From: an uncultured Bacteroidota bacterium
GTDB taxonomy: Bacteria > Bacteroidota > Bacteroidia > Chitinophagales > LD1
Assembly: GCA_903889265.1 (NCBI GenBank)
Contig: CAISWS010000128.1
Location: 1-35,510, forward strand
Length of the DNA: 35,510 nucleotides
Direction: 5' to 3'
Part shown: positions 24,878-31,912 of the stretch, in pieces
Numbering within the stretch: position 1 is the stretch's first letter
Layout of the letters: every line of letters starts with the position of its first letter
The notes under the pieces: generated by a model
Told to the model about the DNA's origin: nothing
The model's input: the letters and a program-made list of their open reading frames with translations, nothing else
Database searches by the model: none
Made by a program: the position numbers and the translations under genes

Positions 24878-26182
24878 ATGAGGAATGCTGTTGTAGCAAT
24901 AAAATCTTTTTTTGCGTTTATCGGTATTACTTTTTTTCTTTTTGTGCTACTTGAGGTAAGCAGCTATGCATTTTTAAAAATCCACTACGGTATTAATCCG
25001 CTACAAACTGAACAGGAAATTTACAGCCAGAAAATAAGCGGCTATTATGTAAGTAAGAACTCGCCCTGTTTTACACTGAATACCTTTAACGGCTTAAACA
25101 ATTTTGAACCGGATAAAACGGTTACCGACAGTAACGGTTTTATAGTGGACCAGCCTTTCAACAGAATAAAGCCGGCTAATACCATCAGGATATTTTTAAT
25201 TGGGGGCTCAACAGCTTTCGGCTTTATTCAAAGCCAGGACCTTGTAGACGATAAAACATACCCGGCCGGCGTTTATGATTATCCATCATCTATCTGCGGT
25301 TTGCTGAAAAAGAAACTGCAACAAAAGTTTCCGGGTAAAAAATTCGAAGTTATCAATGCTGCCATTCCCATGCACCTTTTCCATCAGGGCTATTTACAGT
25401 ACCTGGCATTACTGCACGATTTTAATCCTGATATTATTATTAATATAGACGGTAACAACGATGGCGGCTCTATTTCCACAGGCATGCCATTTAAGTGCGC
25501 CGAAGATCAGGAACTTGATAATTTGATAGCGCTTAAAGCCGCGCAACCCCGCCCCTGGCCATTTTCCTTATTTCTGATAAAGTATTACCGGGATAGAAAT
25601 TATAGTCGTGCACATGCTAAATTTAACCCTCCCCCTCCGAATTTCACAGAAGCAGATTATCTTCGCATTGAACCTGAATTAATTCAAAAATCGGGCACAT
25701 TTTTGTGGAGCATAAATGCCTATGAAAATCAATTAAAGAGCGATAATGTATATTCTGTTTTCGTACTCCAGCCTTTGCTGCACAGAACAGTTTTTCAAAA
25801 AAAGCTAACACTCCTTGAAAAAAGGCTTTTAAAAAATGACCAAAAAAGTAACTTAATGGATATGACTGACCCGGCTGTTCGTAAAAATATTGCAGAGTTT
25901 TCAGGTAATAATTATATAAATTTTTTAGGTAGCAAAATGCCGCAGTTTCTAAACATTGTTTCTGGTTACTATTACGACCGGTACTTTTCTGCCCGCGCCG
26001 ATTCTATAGTTACGGGCAATGGCATGTGCTTTATTGACATGAACAAAGAAATTGTTAGCCTGCCCGATACCACCGAATTTTACGTTGACTATTGCCATTT
26101 AACCCCTTTTGGAAATGAGTTTACGGCCCAAAAGCTATTAGCGCCCGTTGCCAAATATATTTTGCAAAAAGATAGTATTTAA
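24878..26182 (+). CDS. SGNH hydrolase-like protein with N-terminal anchor
   Basis: The protein is 434 aa. One hydrophobic segment (residues 8-33) acts as signal anchor. The SGNH pattern is of a different subtype from the three preceding paralogues: IFLIGGSTAFG with Ser111, VINAAIPMH, NIDGNND with Asn193, and VDYCHLTPFGNE with Asp404/His407 in a DxxH layout. The opening GGST in place of GDS and the single anchor resemble SGNH proteins of exopolysaccharide or lipid modification loci. It is flanked on both sides by copies of a diverged direct repeat, which suggests a duplication or insertion event. The substrate is unknown. Confidence 0.8.
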   Translation: MRNAVVAIKSFFAFIGITFFLFVLLEVSSYAFLKIHYGINPLQTEQEIYSQKISGYYVSKNSPCFTLNTFNGLNNFEPDKTVTDSNGFIVDQPFNRIKPANTIRIFLIGGSTAFGFIQSQDLVDDKTYPAGVYDYPSSICGLLKKKLQQKFPGKKFEVINAAIPMHLFHQGYLQYLALLHDFNPDIIINIDGNNDGGSISTGMPFKCAEDQELDNLIALKAAQPRPWPFSLFLIKYYRDRNYSRAHAKFNPPPPNFTEADYLRIEPELIQKSGTFLWSINAYENQLKSDNVYSVFVLQPLLHRTVFQKKLTLLEKRLLKNDQKSNLMDMTDPAVRKNIAEFSGNNYINFLGSKMPQFLNIVSGYYYDRYFSARADSIVTGNGMCFIDMNKEIVSLPDTTEFYVDYCHLTPFGNEFTAQKLLAPVAKYILQKDSI

Positions 26183-26457
26183 AAAGGTGGGAGAGCTTGC
26201 TGCAAAACTATTTCAGTAACTCACCTTTGTATCCGCATTCGGCAGCGGTTCCTTTAGTCATCACTATTGATTGGGTATCAAATGGCAAGCTGACTGCCAT
26301 CAAATACAATAATATTTCTCGGGCCCGTTATACGTCAATTCTTTCCATTTCGGCCAGGTTCCCAATAAATCTATCAGATATTTCTACTTTCGTTTTCAAT
26401 ACATCATCATGTCAGAGGGCGGTAAATTGCCATTTTTTCATATAAAATAAAAACGGT
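26183..26457. other. Intergenic stretch with the right copy of the diverged direct repeat
   Basis: The blocks at 26257-26276 and 26284-26307 match the left copy at about 17/20 and 22/24 positions but lie only about 6 nt apart here, against about 46 nt on the left. An 82-codon plus-strand frame spans the region and has no protein-like features. No promoter or terminator is clear. Confidence 0.5.
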
Positions 26458-27030
26458 TTGAAAATCGGCCTTTTTTTCGGTTCATTTAACCCGGTACATA
26501 ACGGGCACCTCATTATAGCCAGCTACATCAGTCAAACCACTGATTTGGATAAGGTATGGCTGGTAGTATCGCCACAAAACCCTTTAAAACCCAAAGAAAC
26601 CCTGCTGCGCGACCATGACCGCCTGCACCTGATTAACATGGCTATTGAAGAGAGTAAGCACCTGAAAGCATCGGGCATAGAATTTAAGCTGCCGAAGCCT
26701 TCTTACACTATTGATACCCTGGTTTACCTGCACGAAAAATACCCGCAACACCAGTTTTCGCTCATTATGGGTAGCGATAACCTGGTAACCCTGCACAAAT
26801 GGAAAAATTTTGAAAAGCTGCTTACTTATCCCATTTATGTATACAAACGCCGGGGGTTTGATGAAAACCCTTACCCTGAGCGTAACAACATTCAGTTGCT
26901 GGATTTTCCCTTCCTCGACATTTCTGCCACTTTTATCCGCGAAAGCATCCGTAGTGGTATTTCTATGCAGTACTTTTTACCGGATCTTGTTTGGAAGTAT
27001 ATTGATGAGTCGGGCTGGTACAAAAAGTAG
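26458..27030 (+). CDS. nadD: Nicotinate-nucleotide adenylyltransferase
   Basis: NadD converts nicotinate mononucleotide and ATP to deamido-NAD in NAD biosynthesis. The protein is 190 aa, the usual size. The nucleotidyltransferase opening KIGLFFGSFNPVHNGHL contains the GSFNP and HxGH motifs, and DISATFIRESIRSG near the C-terminus is the conserved ISxTxIR motif. The start must be TTG at 26458, because the codon sits exactly where the family begins and the only nearby upstream ATG (26409) runs into a stop. No obvious operon partner follows; the next gene starts 133 bp later. Confidence 0.95.
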   Translation: MKIGLFFGSFNPVHNGHLIIASYISQTTDLDKVWLVVSPQNPLKPKETLLRDHDRLHLINMAIEESKHLKASGIEFKLPKPSYTIDTLVYLHEKYPQHQFSLIMGSDNLVTLHKWKNFEKLLTYPIYVYKRRGFDENPYPERNNIQLLDFPFLDISATFIRESIRSGISMQYFLPDLVWKYIDESGWYKK

Positions 27031-27163
27031 TGTTTCGGCTTATTGTATAGCCCAGCGTACAAAAAGTGATTTTTCTCGCTCCCTCTTGAAAACTATAGCA
27101 TAAGCATAAAGCCCTACCCATTGTCAAACGGCATACTTTTGGTTTTTTAAAATCACGGCTGTT

Positions 27164-28696
27164 TTGAAAAATTTTTTATTCCCCCTTTTTTTCTGTCTTT
27201 GCTTTGCGATCAGCAGTTTTGCTACCGGTTTTGACATAAAAACCAGCTCAATTATTGACCAACCGGCCATTGAAGTGCTGGGCGATTTTAATAACAATTG
27301 GTACGTTATCGGTTTTGAAAAACCCAATTACCCCGAAAAACCAGCCCGGTTCTATATCCTTAAATATGCGGCCGGCTTTCCTACTGCAAAAAGCTCACCT
27401 GTTTATCCTCCTTTTGGCGAGAAAACCGATTATCTGAAAGCTGCCATTGTAAATGGCAAGGTCTCCATTTTTTATGCCCGCTGCGAAAGGGTAGTTGAAA
27501 GGCCCGACATGGTTGATAGCCGCGATGGCTATAAGCAGATACCCAAAATTTTGCGCCAGGATTACGACCCGGTTACTTTATTACCTGCGGGCGAACCCGT
27601 TACTGTATTTGACGAAAACAAAGAGCATTTTGCAGCCAGCGGTATTGAAATTGCCCAAAGCGACGATAAAAGCAAAACGGCTATTCTTATAAAACACTAC
27701 TTCCGCCAGCAAAAATTTAAGGTTATTCTGGTAGATAACAGCAAGGGCGTGTTATTTGAAAAAAGTTATGAAATAAAAGCAGAGAAAGACCTTATCAACT
27801 TTAAGCACCTCGTAGTTGGCAATAATGGCCAAATGCTGTTGGAAGCCAAAACACAGGAAGACCCCCTGCACCTGGAACCCAAAGGCAACAAACCCCTGAA
27901 GTATTATTTTTTCTCAATAAACAGCAAAGACGATGACCCGGCTATGCTAAGCCTGGCTGCAACTGTTGGGGGTAATCAAGCCTCCGGAGAGCCTGCGATT
28001 GCTTTGCTCAATAATGAAGAGTTACTAATCAGTTACGACCATTATGTGATCGACCACAGCCCGGTGCTTAAAGGTATATCTGTAAGCAAGTACACGACCG
28101 ATTTTACATTAACCTCTACTTATGATATAGTTCCTGATCAAAAGTTGCTGGATAAAGCCGCTTCGTATCAAAAAACCCGGGAGAACGGGCTTGAATACCT
28201 GGAAACACGGCAAATACTGCCCTTGGAGGTCGGAAATTTTATGCTGATAGCCGAATACCGGCGCAGTACTGATAACAAAGACAAAGTTACAAGTGCAGTA
28301 ACCACGGTTTTGGACCGGCACTATCTGGCCGCCTTCCGTTTTGATGAGCAGTTAAACTTAAAGGGTTCAGATTTTATAGATAAAAAGCAAACCACCCAAA
28401 AGTTGGGCTACGCCTTTTCTTTTCAGGCTTACCATAAAGGCGGTGATGTTTACTTATTACACAACGAAGATTGCGAAAGCGATGATGAGCATGGGTTATA
28501 CTTGTTGAATACGCTATTGCCTGCTATCGGGGGTGGGCAAACTACTCAAAAGATAGTTCACACCTCAGAAGACTTTTTTGTTAGCCTTGCCCATATTTAC
28601 ACGGCTGGCAACCGGATTTTATTTACCGAGGAAAAGGTAGTGGATTTTTCGGCTGAGGGCAGTGAGCTAAAGTTGTTGGAAGTAAAACTTAAATAG
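27164..28696 (+). CDS. Secreted protein of unknown function
   Basis: This 510-aa protein starts with TTG at 27164. The start is supported by the signal peptide it gives (MKNFLFPLFFCLCFAISSFA) and by the absence of an in-frame ATG nearby. The mature part consists of regularly spaced beta-strand pairs (NNWYVIGFEK, GKVSIFYARCE, NGQMLLEAK, GNFMLIAEYRR), suggesting a beta-propeller-like repeat fold. No catalytic motif or T9SS sorting domain is visible. A TACTTTTG -7 box lies at 27134-27141. It is probably periplasmic or outer-membrane associated. I do not recognise the family. Confidence 0.7.
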   Translation: MKNFLFPLFFCLCFAISSFATGFDIKTSSIIDQPAIEVLGDFNNNWYVIGFEKPNYPEKPARFYILKYAAGFPTAKSSPVYPPFGEKTDYLKAAIVNGKVSIFYARCERVVERPDMVDSRDGYKQIPKILRQDYDPVTLLPAGEPVTVFDENKEHFAASGIEIAQSDDKSKTAILIKHYFRQQKFKVILVDNSKGVLFEKSYEIKAEKDLINFKHLVVGNNGQMLLEAKTQEDPLHLEPKGNKPLKYYFFSINSKDDDPAMLSLAATVGGNQASGEPAIALLNNEELLISYDHYVIDHSPVLKGISVSKYTTDFTLTSTYDIVPDQKLLDKAASYQKTRENGLEYLETRQILPLEVGNFMLIAEYRRSTDNKDKVTSAVTTVLDRHYLAAFRFDEQLNLKGSDFIDKKQTTQKLGYAFSFQAYHKGGDVYLLHNEDCESDDEHGLYLLNTLLPAIGGGQTTQKIVHTSEDFFVSLAHIYTAGNRILFTEEKVVDFSAEGSELKLLEVKLK

Positions 28697-29110
28697 TAGG
28701 CTCTTAAACTTTCCGCTTATCCACAAAAACGCCTGTTGGTAACGCCAAAAAGCAGTGGGTAACTGATTATGAAATAAGTTTGGAAATGCGGGTTAAAAAA
28801 CTCCCGGTTTTCCGTAAATAGTTGTGTTCATGTTATTCACGTAATCCACACTTACGTCAACATAAAGTTACCAAAAAGTTATGCTGATACGGCTGTCAAC
28901 AGGGGTTTCCACAGCCTGTGCATAAGGTATATAATTACATGTTTTTCAAGTAGTTAAATGGCGCTTTATATGTGGATTACGGTGAACAACTGTATATAAT
29001 TGTGAACGCAAAGTTTTAGGGCTCCAACTTAGGCTATAAATTCACACAGCTAGTAATAACTGTTCTATTGATTAATTAAACTACTTATTATAATACAAGG
29101 TGTGGATTGA
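28697..29110. other. Candidate chromosomal replication origin (oriC), DnaA-box cluster
   Basis: This gene-free stretch carries one perfect DnaA box TTATCCACA (28717-28725) and three one-mismatch boxes: TAATCCACA (28842-28850), TTATGCACA on minus (28925-28917) and TAATCCACA on minus (28979-28971). Two-mismatch boxes lie at 28833-28841, 28905-28913 and, on minus, 29109-29101. GTAATCCACA and TGTGGATTAC form a perfect 10-bp inverted pair. An AT-rich tract at 29065-29096 could be the unwinding element. dnaA is not adjacent, which is not unusual in Bacteroidota. This is inference from motif density. Confidence 0.55.
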
Positions 29111-29191
29111 TTGAAATTTGTTGGTTGTGGCCACTTAATTTTTTCTCTGCCGTATACCCGAAAAGCGAAACCCCCGTTTGAATATGAGATT

Positions 29192-29974
29192 ATGACCCTT
29201 TTAAAAACAAGTTTACTATTTCTGCTTCTGGCGCTTAGCTCGGGATTTACGCCCGAAAAGAGCACTTTTGAGGAAATACAAAAGGGTTTTCCGAGGGTAA
29301 AGGATGTTTATGAACGAAAGGAGGAGCTGATAAACATGAAAATGCGCTCCCTTGAGATACCCGAAGAAACTTTTGGGAACATGTTAATCAGGGTTTTTAA
29401 AATGGAGTGCATATTGGAAGTATGGGTACAAAAGCCTGATGGTAAGTACATTAAGTTTAAGGAGTTTAATATTTATGCACTTTCGGGCGTTTTAGGGCCT
29501 AAAAGGCAGGAAGGTGATAAACAGGTGCCTGAGGGCTATTATTACATCAAGGATTTTAACCCGCAAAGCAATTATTACCTGTCTTTAGGCATAAACTACC
29601 CTAACGAATCAGACATGAAATTAAGCACTGCCGAAAGGAAGGGCAGGGATATATACATACATGGGGCCAAATGCAGTGCGGGATGCCTGGCTATGAGTAA
29701 TTACTACATTGAGGATATTTACATGTGCGCTGTTAAAGCACACAGCAACGGGCAACAACAAATACCGGTTGAGATTTTTCCATTTAAAATGACGGATAAA
29801 AACATGATGTATTACAATCACTGGGGTGCGTATCAACGTCAGGTTATGTTTTGGAATAATCTGCGCAAGGGCTATGCCTTTTTTGAAAAATACCACCGGG
29901 TTCCTGATGTTAGCGTTGCTGATAATGGAGAATATTTGTTCAGCGATCCGGCTAGGGTACAAGCTTCTAAATAG
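29192..29974 (+). CDS. L,D-transpeptidase-family protein (YkuD-like)
   Basis: This 260-aa exported protein starts at the ATG at 29192, which places a signal peptide first (MTLLKTSLLFLLLALSSGF). A frame open from TTG at 29111 would put 27 charged residues before it and is rejected. The catalytic motif of the YkuD fold is present as HGAKCSAGCL: His157, Ser162, Gly164, Cys165, with an extra Cys161. The preceding IYALSGVLGPKRQEGDKQVP then EGYYYI corresponds to the usual G-P-TP-G-Y region. Such enzymes make 3-3 peptidoglycan cross-links or attach proteins to peptidoglycan; this distal subfamily is less well studied. The following gene is psd, 41 bp downstream. Confidence 0.85.
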   Translation: MTLLKTSLLFLLLALSSGFTPEKSTFEEIQKGFPRVKDVYERKEELINMKMRSLEIPEETFGNMLIRVFKMECILEVWVQKPDGKYIKFKEFNIYALSGVLGPKRQEGDKQVPEGYYYIKDFNPQSNYYLSLGINYPNESDMKLSTAERKGRDIYIHGAKCSAGCLAMSNYYIEDIYMCAVKAHSNGQQQIPVEIFPFKMTDKNMMYYNHWGAYQRQVMFWNNLRKGYAFFEKYHRVPDVSVADNGEYLFSDPARVQASK

Positions 29975-30015
29975 TTTTTTGCCTGTAAGAAATCCATTTT
30001 ATGTAGGTTTGGCGA

Positions 30016-30651
30016 ATGAAATTTTTACGTTTACTCATCTGCACTGCAGTTATACTAACCGTTTTTTTATTTACCTATTACCAGGTTTGGTTTCTTCGTC
30101 AGCCTGCACGGAATATACCGGGTAACGAACATGTTTTTGTTAGCCCCGCCAATGGTAAAATAGTTTCCATTCACAAATGGAATAGTGCAAGTTTGGTAGT
30201 TACCAAGGAAGAATTTGGCGCTATCAACGTGTGGACAAAAGATGTGGATACTGCGGGTACTATTATTTCTATCCAAATGGATGTTACCAATGTACATTTT
30301 CAAAGGGCACCGGTGGCAGGTAAGGTGCTTGCCGAAACTTATACCCACGGCAGTTTTCATAATGCGGTGCAAATGAGTAATGATTATGGTATCCGGTTCG
30401 AAAATGAGCATAATGAAATTTTAATGCAAACGCCATCAGGTAAAAAGTATAAGGTTATTCAGATAGCCGGTTTTTTAGCGCGCAGGATTGTGGATATGAC
30501 GGTGCCTAACCAGGTAGTAAAACAAGGAGATGTAATAGGATTAATTAAACTGGGCAGCCAGGTAACGGTTTTATTACCACATGATGTAGAAGTGTTGGTT
30601 AAACAAGGTGATGTAACTGTGGATGGAGAAACTATTTTAGGAAAAGAATAG
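30016..30651 (+). CDS. psd: Phosphatidylserine decarboxylase proenzyme, short type
   Basis: This 211-aa enzyme makes phosphatidylethanolamine from phosphatidylserine at the membrane. An N-terminal hydrophobic segment (residues 6-27) is followed by VSPANGKIVSI, NVHFQRAPVAGKV and the self-cleavage site KLGSQVTVLLP, where the chain breaks between Gly180 and Ser181 to give the pyruvoyl group. The size matches the short PSD-A class. A TTTG (29978-29981) and TAGGTTTG (30004-30011) pair with 22-nt spacing ends only 4 nt before the ATG. Transcripts from it would be leaderless or nearly so. Otherwise it may be cotranscribed with the L,D-transpeptidase gene. Confidence 0.93.
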   Translation: MKFLRLLICTAVILTVFLFTYYQVWFLRQPARNIPGNEHVFVSPANGKIVSIHKWNSASLVVTKEEFGAINVWTKDVDTAGTIISIQMDVTNVHFQRAPVAGKVLAETYTHGSFHNAVQMSNDYGIRFENEHNEILMQTPSGKKYKVIQIAGFLARRIVDMTVPNQVVKQGDVIGLIKLGSQVTVLLPHDVEVLVKQGDVTVDGETILGKE

Positions 30652-30671
30652 ATTTGAGCATGCCTTTAATT

Positions 30672-30744
30672 GCCGATGTAGCTCAGTTGGTAGAGTAGCG
30701 CATTCGTAATGCGTTGGTCGCGGGTTCGAGTCCCACCATCGGCT
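30672..30744 (+). tRNA. tRNA-Thr (anticodon CGT)
   Basis: The acceptor arms GCCGATG and CATCGGC pair perfectly. The D arm is GCTC/GAGT, the anticodon arm GCGCA-TTCGTAA-TGCGT carries CGT (reads ACG, Thr), and the T arm is GCGGG-TTCGAGT-CCCAC with one C/A mismatch. The discriminator is T, and CCA is not encoded. The length is 73 nt. The hicA remnant starts 3 nt after it. Confidence 0.95.
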
Positions 30745-30747
30745 CTT

Positions 30748-30935
30748 ATGAAAATCAGGGAAATTATAAAAAGACTGGAGGATGAGGGGTGGATACTTAT
30801 TAGACAAAAGGGTAGTCATAAGGTCTATAAAAGCAAGGTGTTCCTGAAATAATAGTTGTTCCGGATCATGGTGGTGCAAAGGAGCCTTTTGTTAGAGTAC
30901 TAAACGACATTAAGAAAAAGGCTGGTTGGAAGTAG
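30748..30935 (+). pseudogene. hicA: hicA toxin gene disrupted by a frameshift
   Basis: Frame 1 reads MKIREIIKRLEDEGWILIRQ, KGSHKVYKSKV and stops at TAA 30850-30852. A second frame from 30840 continues with VPEIIVVPDHGGAKEPFVRV and LNDIKKKAGWK to TAG at 30933-30935. Together they give a normal HicA: an RNA-binding fold with the catalytic His in GSHK and the VPDHG strand. The break lies at GTGT (30838-30841); removing one GT restores a single 61-residue frame. The intact hicB antitoxin gene follows after 22 bp. It could be a true inactivating dinucleotide duplication or a sequencing error. Confidence 0.8.
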
Positions 30936-30957
30936 TAAAATCATTAAATTTACAGTA

Positions 30958-31173
30958 ATGAATTATCTGGTTATATACGAAAAAGCTGAAGACGGTACAA
31001 TATGGGCCAGAGTGCCGGATTTATCCGGCTGTTATAGCTGCGGCGATAATTTGGAAGAAGCACATTCAAATATTATTGAGGCTATTGAACTCTATCTTGA
31101 AACGGCAAGAATTGAAGGTATCGATATACCCCCGGCAAATCATTTTCAGGCTGAGTTGGTTAAGGTTGCGTAA
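30958..31173 (+). CDS. hicB: HicB-family antitoxin
   Basis: This 71-aa protein consists of the partial RNase H fold of HicB: MNYLVIYEKAEDGTIWARVP, DLSGCYSCGDNLEEAHSNII, then EAIELYLE. It lacks a C-terminal DNA-binding domain, so autoregulation would need another protein. HicB binds and blocks the HicA mRNA interferase. It follows the frameshifted hicA by 22 bp, so it may now be an orphan antitoxin. Its 3' end converges on the methyltransferase gene with 16 bp between. Confidence 0.92.
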   Translation: MNYLVIYEKAEDGTIWARVPDLSGCYSCGDNLEEAHSNIIEAIELYLETARIEGIDIPPANHFQAELVKVA

Positions 31174-31189
31174 AGTTTAAGGAAATCTT

Positions 31190-31912
31190 TTACCTGCTCA
31201 ACAAAAAAATACAATACCGCTTCTGCAAATGCACTTCAGTCGCTTTTTTCCAGGCCTTAATTGTTTGCGATTTTATAAACTGAGTGGATAGGGTTAAGTC
31301 ACAAGCAATACAAAGCATGGTATCATCCTGGCAGGTTTTTAATATTTCATCAAACATGTTTTGATTACGGAACGGGGTTTCCATAAATATTTGTGTGGTG
31401 CCTCGGCAGAAGCTTTCCATGTTTTTGATTTTCTTGCTTCGCTCGGGGTTTTGAATAGGTATATAACCGTTAAAACAAAATTGCTGTCCGTTAAAACCGC
31501 TGCTTATAAGTGCAAGTAATATTGAACTTGGGCCCACCAGTGGAACAACTTTTATATTGCGTTTATGTGCATAGGCTACAATTTCATGGCCAGGGTCCGC
31601 AATGCACGGATTGCCGGCTTCTGATATCAGGCCACAGTCAACACCTTTTAGCACATTTTCTAATAACGATTCACAGTTTTGATGGTCGGCGTGTTTATCC
31701 AGTTCGCGGATGGTTACTTCTGTGTCAAAATTCTTTTTGTAACCGATAGCACGCAGATACCGGCGTGCAGTTTTTGCATTTTCAACAATAAACTCAGTCA
31801 TGGGATGCACCATCGTCTTTACCTGGTCGCAGATGATGCTTGCGTCGTCCTCGCCCATGAATGACGGTATCAGTATTATCTTCCCCGTGTTTTGGCTTAA
31901 TGGTAAAGGCAT
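31190..31912 (-). CDS. RsmI-like SAM-dependent methyltransferase (tetrapyrrole methylase fold)
   Basis: This 240-aa protein has GKIILIPSFMGEDDASI as the first strand, the position of LYLIPTPLG in relatives. FIVENAKTARRYL, LISEAGNPCIADPG, VVPLVGPSSILLALISSGF and FMETPFRNQ then follow. These match the RsmI group, which 2'-O-methylates 16S rRNA C1402. It is the shorter Bacteroidota paralogue and lacks the canonical N-terminal GNLGD glycine motif, so the substrate is uncertain. The first 39 codons overlap the 3' end of the PBP gene in another frame; a shorter start at 31858 would remove part of strand one. Confidence 0.85.
   Translation of the reverse strand: MPLPLSQNTGKIILIPSFMGEDDASIICDQVKTMVHPMTEFIVENAKTARRYLRAIGYKKNFDTEVTIRELDKHADHQNCESLLENVLKGVDCGLISEAGNPCIADPGHEIVAYAHKRNIKVVPLVGPSSILLALISSGFNGQQFCFNGYIPIQNPERSKKIKNMESFCRGTTQIFMETPFRNQNMFDEILKTCQDDTMLCIACDLTLSTQFIKSQTIKAWKKATEVHLQKRYCIFLLSR

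Noticed and set aside
26197-26445. An 82-codon plus-strand frame before nadD
   Set aside because: It lies in the right copy of the diverged repeat, is Ser/Ile-rich without domain features, and matches the left copy only at the DNA level.
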